Of a stretch of 11,619 nucleotides of DNA, positions 6,810-11,619 are shown piece by piece (within the stretch, counting starts at the first letter, position 1; the number at the start of each line of letters is the position of its first letter). A model generated the notes under the pieces. The model made no database searches. It was not told the DNA's origin and saw only the letters and a list, made by a program, of their open reading frames with translations. Where the stretch lies: positions 1-11,619 of the forward strand of contig JAGSPR010000197.1 in NCBI GenBank assembly GCA_018262455.1, written 5' to 3'. The position numbers and the translations under genes are program-made. The DNA comes from Deltaproteobacteria bacterium. GTDB lineage: Bacteria; Myxococcota; Polyangia; Haliangiales; Haliangiaceae.

Positions 6810-9800
6810 ATGTCGAACCGCCCTGGCACCGTGCTTGCTGTCTCACGTGAGGTGGTAGGACGAGCAAGCCTGTGGGTGGTCCTGATCCTCGCGGTCGCGG
6901 CGTGCGATCTCGGCAGCCACGACCCGGATCCGATCGATCCGAACGCCACCGGCGGGCCGTCCTCGGCCTGCTCGGGCGCGTGCCACGGCGCCGGCGGCAC
7001 GGCCGCGCCGCCTCGCGACACCCTCGGCCGCACCGATTCCAGCGCGATCGGCGTCGGGGCGCACGCCCAGCACCTCGGCGGCTCGCAGTGGCACAAGCGT
7101 GTCGAGTGTGGCTCGTGCCACCAGGTCCCCGACCAGATCGGCGCGCCCGGCCACATCGATACCGAGCTCCCCGCCGAGCTGGTGTTCGGCGGCATGGGGG
7201 CTGGCGGCGTGTGGAATCGCGACACCCAGACCTGCACGAACACGTACTGCCATGGCGCGACGTTGACCAACACCGTCGACGGCGCGACCGGTGTGTCCGC
7301 GGGCGGTGCTGCGACCGAGCCGAAGTGGACCCTGGTCGACAGCTCGCAGTCGCAGTGCGGCTCCTGCCACGGCGCGCCCCCGCCGGCGCCTCACCCGACG
7401 AACCCCGACTGCGGCCAGTGCCACCCGACGATGAACCCTGGCGGCGGCCTGGTGATCGCGTATCCCGAGCTCCACATCGACGGCCACCTCGACGTGGTCA
7501 ACGCGGCGGCCTGCGATAGCTGCCACGGCGCGAACGGTCAGTCGGCGCCGCCGAAGGACACGACGAACAACACCGCGACGACCGCGCGCGGCGTCGGCGC
7601 CCACGCGCAGCACCTGACGACGACCTCGGCGTGGCACGCCACGATCAACTGTATCGAGTGTCACGCGGTGCCGGCCGGCGTGAACGACCAGGGGCACATC
7701 GACAGCGCGCTCCCCGCCGAGCTCGTGTTCGGTCCGATGGCCGGCGCGAGCAGCACGTACAACGGCACGGCGTGCTCGAACACGTACTGCCACGGCGGCG
7801 GCACCGGACCGCTCAAGGGCGGCGCGAAGACACAGCCGATCTGGACCCAGGTCGACGGCTCGCAGAGCCAGTGCGGCTCGTGTCACGGCAACCCACCGCC
7901 TCCGCCTCACCCGGTCGATAACAACTGCGCCTCGTGTCACCCGACGATGACCGCGGGCAACAACACGACGATCACGTATCCCGCGCTCCACCTCGACGGC
8001 AAGGTCGACCTGATCAACGACCAGGCGTGCGACGCGTGCCACGGCGCGAACGGCAATGCCGCGCCGCCGAAGGACACCAACGGCGGCACGACCACCGACC
8101 TGCGCACGGTCGGCGCCCACCAGAACCACCTCGCGGCGTCGACGTGGCGCAAGGACATCCCGTGCGAGGCGTGCCACAAGGTGCCCGGCGCCGTCGGAGC
8201 GATCGGCCACGTCGACAGCGGCCCACCGGCGGAGCTCACGTTCGGTGCCCTCGCCGGTGGTGCGGTGTGGAACGGCTCGACCTGCACGAACACGTACTGC
8301 CACGGCTCGACGCTCGGCGGCGGCACGTCGAAGAACCCGGTGTGGACCAACGTCAACGGGGTCCAGGGCCAGTGCGGCTCGTGCCACGGCACACCGCCGC
8401 CGGCACCGCACCCGGTCGACTCCGATTGCGGCAAGTGCCACGACACGATGACCGCCGGCGCCGGGCTCGTGATCACCTTTCCGGCGCGCCACATCGACGG
8501 CAACCTCGACGTCACCGGCGACCAGGCCTGCAACTCGTGTCACGGCGGCACGAACGACGCACCGCCGAAGGACACGCAGAACAACACCGCGACCACCACG
8601 CGTGGCGTCGGCGCGCACCAGAACCACCTCGCGACGACGAACCGGTACAAGCCAGTCGCGTGCGTCGACTGCCACAAGATCCCCGGCACCGTCACCTCGA
8701 TCGGCCACATCGACACGGCGCTGCCGGCCGAGCTGACGTTCAGCCTGCGCGCCGGCACCACCACCGCGTTCAATGGCTCGCGGTGCTCGAACAACTACTG
8801 CCACGGCGCGACCCTGACCAATGGCGCGACCGGCGCTGGCGGGACCGCGACCGCGCCGCTGTGGACCACGGTCGATGGCTCGCAGGCCAAGTGCACGTCG
8901 TGTCACGGCAACCCACCTCCGTTGCCGCACCCGCAGGTGGCCGACTGCGGCCAGTGCCACCCCAACGTCGGGGCCGGCACGCCGACGGTGTTCAGCGATC
9001 CGCTGAAGCACGTCGATGGCAACGTCGACCTCAGCACCAACCAGGCCTGCAACTCGTGTCACGGCGGGACCAACAACGCGCCGCCGAAGGACTCCGTCGG
9101 CAACACCGCCACCACGACCCGTGGCGTCGGCGCGCACCAGGCCCACGTCACGACCGCGAACTGGCACAAGGACATCGCGTGCGGTGACTGCCACAAGGTG
9201 CCGGCGAGCGTGGGCGCGGTCGGGCACATCGACACGGGGCTCCCGGCGGAGCTGATCTTCTCGAACCTCGCGACCGGCTCGGCGTGGAATGGCAGCTCGT
9301 GCACGTCGTACTGCCACGGCTCGACGCTCGCCGCGGGCGGCAACGCGACCACGCCACTGTGGACGAAGGTCGATGGCACCCAGGCGCAGTGCACCTCGTG
9401 CCACGGCAACCCGCCACCGTCCCCGCACCCGCAGGATGCGAACTGCCAGACATGCCACGCGGACGCCGGCGCCGGCGGCACCTTCACGATCCCCAACCAG
9501 CACATCGACGGCACGCTCCAGGTCACGGCCGTCCATCCGGCCGGCTACAACGCGCGCGAGATGCATGGCTACGACTTCGATCGCAAGGGCTCGTCGACGT
9601 GCGCCGTCTCGGGCTGCCACGGGACCGCGCTCACCGGCGGCACCAGCGGCGGGCCGTCGTGCCAGGGCTGCCACGCGAGCTGGCAGACGAGCTGCACGTT
9701 CTGTCACGGCACCTCGGGCGGCACGGGCGCGCCTCCGCAAGGCGTCGAGGCCCAGACCGCGGTCACCGACAAACACGTCGGGGCGCACACCAAGCACGTC

Positions 9801-10295
9801 GCCGCCACCGCGACGCACGCGGCGTGGAATTGCACGTACTGCCACACCAACCCGTCGACTGCCCTGACCCCCGGTCACGTCGACGGCACCGGAGCGGTCG
9901 TCCAGGCGGAGGTCCGGTACTCGAGCCTCAACCCGTCGGCCACGTTCAACACCGGCACGGCCGTGTGCTCGAACCTGTACTGCCATGGCACCGGCCGGAC
10001 GAGCGCGGGCACGGCAACCTGGACGTCGACCACGGTGTTGAACTGCGCGTCCTGTCACCCGAGCAACGGCCAGAACATGTCGGGCCGGCACGACACGCAC
10101 GTCAACGGCGAGAACATGAAGTGCAACGGGTGCCATCAGACGGTCGTGAACTCCAACCTGGGCATCATCGCCCCCGCGCTGCACGTCAACGGGCTCAAGG
10201 AAATCAAGATGCCGACCGGGACGTACACGCCGGCGACCAAGGCTTGCTCGGGACTGCCCGGCGGCTGCCACGGCACGAAGTCCTGGGGACAGTAG
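6810..10295 (+). CDS. 33-heme lipoprotein c-type cytochrome (CX4CH/CXXCH family), likely cell-surface
   Basis: 1161 residues from ATG at 6810, preceded by GGAG with a longish spacer. An ATG at 6753 is in frame but would put 51 residues before the lipid Cys and overlap the phased boxes. The signal runs to lipobox V-A-A-C32. I count 33 heme sites: 24 CXXCH, 2 CX3CH, 6 CX4CH and 1 CX6CH. Residues 54 to about 900 are five pentaheme units; the remainder is an 8-heme cap. Each unit has APPKDT, VGAHxxH, GHID, LPAEL, a CxNTYCHG-type heme, SCHGNPPPxPHP and HIDG blocks. This matches the Geobacter-type CxxxxCH/CXXCH repeat family (TIGR01904 as I recall it). The mature chain is Thr/Gly/Asn/Pro-rich and Lys-poor, unlike the periplasmic partner. 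The likely role is the outer-surface terminal carrier, passing electrons to or from an extracellular acceptor or donor. Surface location is inferred. Confidence 0.93.
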   Translation: MSNRPGTVLAVSREVVGRASLWVVLILAVAACDLGSHDPDPIDPNATGGPSSACSGACHGAGGTAAPPRDTLGRTDSSAIGVGAHAQHLGGSQWHKRVECGSCHQVPDQIGAPGHIDTELPAELVFGGMGAGGVWNRDTQTCTNTYCHGATLTNTVDGATGVSAGGAATEPKWTLVDSSQSQCGSCHGAPPPAPHPTNPDCGQCHPTMNPGGGLVIAYPELHIDGHLDVVNAAACDSCHGANGQSAPPKDTTNNTATTARGVGAHAQHLTTTSAWHATINCIECHAVPAGVNDQGHIDSALPAELVFGPMAGASSTYNGTACSNTYCHGGGTGPLKGGAKTQPIWTQVDGSQSQCGSCHGNPPPPPHPVDNNCASCHPTMTAGNNTTITYPALHLDGKVDLINDQACDACHGANGNAAPPKDTNGGTTTDLRTVGAHQNHLAASTWRKDIPCEACHKVPGAVGAIGHVDSGPPAELTFGALAGGAVWNGSTCTNTYCHGSTLGGGTSKNPVWTNVNGVQGQCGSCHGTPPPAPHPVDSDCGKCHDTMTAGAGLVITFPARHIDGNLDVTGDQACNSCHGGTNDAPPKDTQNNTATTTRGVGAHQNHLATTNRYKPVACVDCHKIPGTVTSIGHIDTALPAELTFSLRAGTTTAFNGSRCSNNYCHGATLTNGATGAGGTATAPLWTTVDGSQAKCTSCHGNPPPLPHPQVADCGQCHPNVGAGTPTVFSDPLKHVDGNVDLSTNQACNSCHGGTNNAPPKDSVGNTATTTRGVGAHQAHVTTANWHKDIACGDCHKVPASVGAVGHIDTGLPAELIFSNLATGSAWNGSSCTSYCHGSTLAAGGNATTPLWTKVDGTQAQCTSCHGNPPPSPHPQDANCQTCHADAGAGGTFTIPNQHIDGTLQVTAVHPAGYNAREMHGYDFDRKGSSTCAVSGCHGTALTGGTSGGPSCQGCHASWQTSCTFCHGTSGGTGAPPQGVEAQTAVTDKHVGAHTKHVAATATHAAWNCTYCHTNPSTALTPGHVDGTGAVVQAEVRYSSLNPSATFNTGTAVCSNLYCHGTGRTSAGTATWTSTTVLNCASCHPSNGQNMSGRHDTHVNGENMKCNGCHQTVVNSNLGIIAPALHVNGLKEIKMPTGTYTPATKACSGLPGGCHGTKSWGQ
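6824..6839 (+). promoter_or_regulatory. Sigma-54-like -24/-12 element overlapping the 5' end of the 33-heme gene
   Basis: TGGCACC-N4-TTGCT matches the RpoN consensus, with GG (6825-6826) and GC (6837-6838) separated by exactly 10 bases. If used, transcription would begin near 6850, inside the chosen reading frame, and would require a later start codon. Because it conflicts with the preferred ATG, it may be a chance match within codons 5-10. Confidence 0.25.
6969..9599 (+). repeat. Five tandem pentaheme modules within the 33-heme lipoprotein
   Basis: Measured from the first heme Cys codon, units start at 6969, 7512, 8028, 8529 and 9048, and the cap's first motif starts at 9600. The periods are 543, 516, 501, 519 and 552 bp (167-184 residues). 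Each holds five heme motifs, the third with wide spacing (CTNTYCH, CSNTYCH, CTNTYCH, CSNNYCH, and CTSYCH in the fifth). Five histidines outside heme motifs recur in every unit (two in VGAHxxH, then GHID, PHP and HxDG). The fourth and fifth units are still close at DNA level around their first heme, which suggests late tandem duplication. Confidence 0.88.
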
Positions 10296-10304
10296 GCGTC
10301 GGCG

Positions 10305-10337
10305 CGCTGTACGGCCGCTGCGCAAGCGGTGTACGGC
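10305..10337 (+). promoter_or_regulatory. Phased TGTAC boxes upstream of the second diheme lipoprotein gene
   Basis: CGCTGTAC (10305-10312), CGCTGCGC (10316-10323) and CGGTGTAC (10327-10334) recur at an exact 11-bp step in the 118-bp gap 10296-10413. TGTACGGC is repeated whole at 10308 and 10330. The segment can also fold: CCGCT at 10315-10319 pairs with AGCGG at 10325-10329, and outer GC-rich arms are possible. A terminator role for the 33-heme gene is therefore possible, although no T-run follows. The rest of the gap shows nothing I recognise. Confidence 0.4.
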
Positions 10338-10413
10338 GGCCGCGCGTGGCCCATGCAAGGTCGCGTTCCTCCACGGTGATCGTGTGGCACTTGGCTTGCT
10401 CATCTGATCCTCC

Positions 10414-10902
10414 ATGAAGCAGCTGGCCCTGGTGCTCGCGATCGCGTGGGTCACCGGCTGTACGGAATCCGAGGGCGAAGAGGGCGGCGGCGCGGTGGCG
10501 AGTGACCTGTGCGTGTCGGGGTTGCGGTGGGCCGGCGGCAATGCCGAGTCCCCGTCGATGCACCCGGGCTCCGACTGCATCGGCTGCCATGCCGCCGGCG
10601 AGGGTCCGCGGTTCGTGATCGCCGGCACCGTGCACGGCTCGTTCACCGAGCCGGCCGACTGCTACGGCGTGCCCGGCGTGGCCGTGACGATCACCGACGC
10701 GACCGGCCAGACCCTGAACCTCATGACGAACGACGCCGGCAACTTCTACTCGCCTGCCGCGATGACGATGCCGATCCGGGCCACGCTGCAGTTCGAGGGA
10801 CGCGAGCGCACCATGGTCACGCGGCAGCCCGTGGGCTCGTGCGCGACCTGCCACACCGAGACCGGCACGAACAACGCGCCCGGCCGGATCCTGGCGCCCT
10901 GA
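10414..10902 (+). CDS. Diheme c-type cytochrome lipoprotein with an embedded beta-sandwich domain (second copy)
   Basis: 162 residues from ATG at 10414. A short signal MKQLALVLAIAW leads to lipobox V-T-G-C16. An acidic/Gly linker (ESEGEEGGG) follows, then CIGCH (55-59), a beta-rich domain at about 67-135 with AGT, I-T-D-A and NDAGNFYS, and CATCH (143-147). C33 and C83 lie outside the heme motifs and may pair as a disulfide. The order and length match the leftward lipoprotein at 784-1275, so the cluster is bracketed by two diverged copies. The start codon has no purine-rich Shine-Dalgarno; the bases before it are GATCCTCC, which is unusual. The likely role is a small surface or outer-membrane electron-transfer lipoprotein serving the conduit, by context only. 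Confidence 0.85.
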   Translation: MKQLALVLAIAWVTGCTESEGEEGGGAVASDLCVSGLRWAGGNAESPSMHPGSDCIGCHAAGEGPRFVIAGTVHGSFTEPADCYGVPGVAVTITDATGQTLNLMTNDAGNFYSPAAMTMPIRATLQFEGRERTMVTRQPVGSCATCHTETGTNNAPGRILAP

Positions 10903-10908
10903 CCCGGT

Positions 10909-11436
10909 TCAGTCGAGCCCGAGCTCGTCGTCGAGGGCGCCCCAATCGACGAGATCACGCAGCTCGTCGATCGCGGCGAGGAACCGTTCGCGCGCGTCGC
11001 GGCGACTCGGGCGCTCGTCCAGCATCGTCACGAGCTCGCGAACCCGCTCGGCCGCGGCAGGCTGGCCGTGCGCTTCGAGGACGAACCTCAGCGCCTGAGC
11101 GACCGTGTTGATCGTCGCTGGCTCGAACGTCTTGCGCAGCGCCTCGATCAGCACGTAGGTGCTGCGCTTCGGGCTGCCAAGATCGTCAAACCGCTCCGCC
11201 GCGCGGAGCAGCGTGCGAGCGTAGACGCTCGGCACCCTGACCAGCACCGGCCCCAGCGGCGCGGCGAGCTCGGGCCGCGAGGCCAGGCGAGTGATCTCGT
11301 GCGCCAGCTGCATCCCGAGCTGATCGATCTCGCTCGCGAGCGCCAGCAGCTCCGAAGGCTCCGCGAGCTGCGAGATCTTGTCCTCCAGCGCGGTGAGGAT
11401 CAGCGCCTGAACAGGCTCGGCGACGCCGCGATGCAT
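10909..11436 (-). CDS. Hypothetical alpha-helical protein
   Basis: 175 residues from ATG at 11436; an in-frame TTG at 11457 would add seven residues. No strong Shine-Dalgarno is seen before either. The product looks almost entirely helical and amphipathic, rich in Leu, Ala, Glu and Arg, with no signal peptide, membrane segment, Cys or heme motif. It is therefore probably a soluble cytoplasmic protein. Helical-hairpin patterns (LLRAAERFDDLG, ALRFVLEAHGQPAAAERV) resemble TPR-like or helical-repeat folds, but I do not recognise a family. It ends 6 bp from the convergent diheme lipoprotein gene, with no room for a separate terminator. It is transcribed in the same direction as the tRNA upstream. 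I see no link to the cytochrome system. Confidence 0.7.
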   Translation of the reverse strand: MHRGVAEPVQALILTALEDKISQLAEPSELLALASEIDQLGMQLAHEITRLASRPELAAPLGPVLVRVPSVYARTLLRAAERFDDLGSPKRSTYVLIEALRKTFEPATINTVAQALRFVLEAHGQPAAAERVRELVTMLDERPSRRDARERFLAAIDELRDLVDWGALDDELGLD

Positions 11437-11461
11437 GGTGAGCCAACGATGAGCCAAACGA

Positions 11462-11490
11462 AGTGAGCGGCGTCAACGACGCCGCCCACT
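11462..11490 (-). terminator. Terminator-like hairpin downstream of tRNA-Leu
   Basis: GCGGCGTC (11467-11474) and GACGCCGC (11478-11485) form a perfect 8-bp stem with a 3-base loop. After one mismatch, AGTG/CACT extend it by 4 bp. Read on the minus strand it follows the tRNA by about 30 bases and is trailed by TTCGTTT, a weak T-rich tract. A second small stem (11494-11499 with 11506-11511) lies between it and the tRNA. An intrinsic terminator for the tRNA transcript is likely. Confidence 0.55.
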
Positions 11491-11519
11491 GGTGTTGGTG
11501 AGGAAACCAACGAGCTCCG

Positions 11520-11601
11520 TGCGCGAAGGGGGACTCGAACCCCCACGGTGTTACCCACTAGCACCTCAAGCTAGCGCGTCTACCAATTCCGCCATCCGCG
11601 C
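11520..11601 (-). tRNA. tRNA-Leu (anticodon GAG)
   Basis: Read on the minus strand, the acceptor arms GCGCGGA and TTCGCGC pair (one G-U) with discriminator A at 11520. The D-arm carries GGCGGAATTGGTAGACGC. The anticodon stem CTAGC/GCTAG encloses loop TTGAGGT, giving GAG at positions 34-36. A long variable arm (about TGGGTAACACC) marks a class II tRNA, as expected for Leu. The T-arm is a GGGGG/CCCCC stem with loop TTCGAGT. No CCA is encoded. It reads CUC/CUU leucine codons. Confidence 0.95.
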
Positions 11602-11619
11602 GAATACAGTTGTGAAATA

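Noticed and set aside
7934..9187. Plus-strand 417-codon frame inside the 33-heme gene.
   Set aside because: It is Arg-rich, repeats with the pentaheme period, and lies wholly within a convincing CDS in another frame.
6969..9599. Regular repeats that could be mistaken for a CRISPR array or satellite.
   Set aside because: Periods are about 500-550 bp, in frame, and diverged at synonymous sites; they encode pentaheme protein modules.
6843..10646. A 1267-codon open frame on the minus strand lying opposite the whole 33-heme gene.
   Set aside because: It is Arg/Val/Ala-rich with no signal, domain or ribosome site, and its apparent repeats mirror the heme modules. High third-position GC explains the lack of stops.
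11500..11619. Possible integration (att) site at the tRNA-Leu 3' end.
   Set aside because: No integrase gene, no repeated tRNA fragment and no composition break is visible in the window.

Overview
The window is GC-rich throughout, with the third-position G/C bias that leaves long false open frames on the opposite strand. Together with very large multiheme c-type cytochromes of the CXXCH/CX4CH type, lipoprotein anchors and outer-membrane barrels, this suggests a Myxococcota-like bacterium (old 'Deltaproteobacteria'). That placement is inference from gene content and style, not from a marker gene. The only RNA gene is a tRNA-Leu(GAG) at the right edge.

Layout, left to right. (1) A leftward two-gene operon (1-1275): a diheme lipoprotein, then a membrane-anchored 2x[4Fe-4S] + FAD/NAD(P) oxidoreductase that runs off the left edge. 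(2) A short divergent promoter region (1276-1389). (3) A tight rightward three-gene operon (1390-6733): an SH3-domain/beta-barrel outer-membrane protein, a 774-residue periplasmic cytochrome with 30 heme motifs, and a 530-residue porin-like barrel whose start overlaps the cytochrome's stop by 10 bp. (4) A rightward lipoprotein cytochrome with 33 heme motifs (6810-10295). (5) A second diheme lipoprotein (10414-10902), homologous to the one at the left. (6) Convergent to it, an unrecognised helical protein (10909-11436), a terminator-like hairpin and tRNA-Leu on the minus strand.

The core reads as a porin-cytochrome extracellular electron conduit of the kind known from Geobacter (Pcc/Ext clusters) and Shewanella (MtrCAB): a periplasmic cytochrome, a barrel across the outer membrane, and a lipid-anchored, probably surface cytochrome. 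What stands out is the size and modularity. The periplasmic partner is built as 10 triheme units (30 motifs). The lipoprotein is built as 5 pentaheme units plus an 8-heme C-terminal cap (33 motifs). In each repeating unit the number of conserved extra histidines equals the number of heme motifs, which fits bis-histidine ligation. With the two diheme lipoproteins the locus encodes up to 67 heme sites. The iron-sulfur/FAD protein could join the conduit to the cytoplasmic NAD(P)H or ferredoxin pool, but this is inference.

All three promoter-bearing gaps (before 1275/1390, before 6810 and before 10414) carry helically phased TGTAC/TGCAC-type boxes at 10-11 bp steps, suggesting one regulator for the whole locus.
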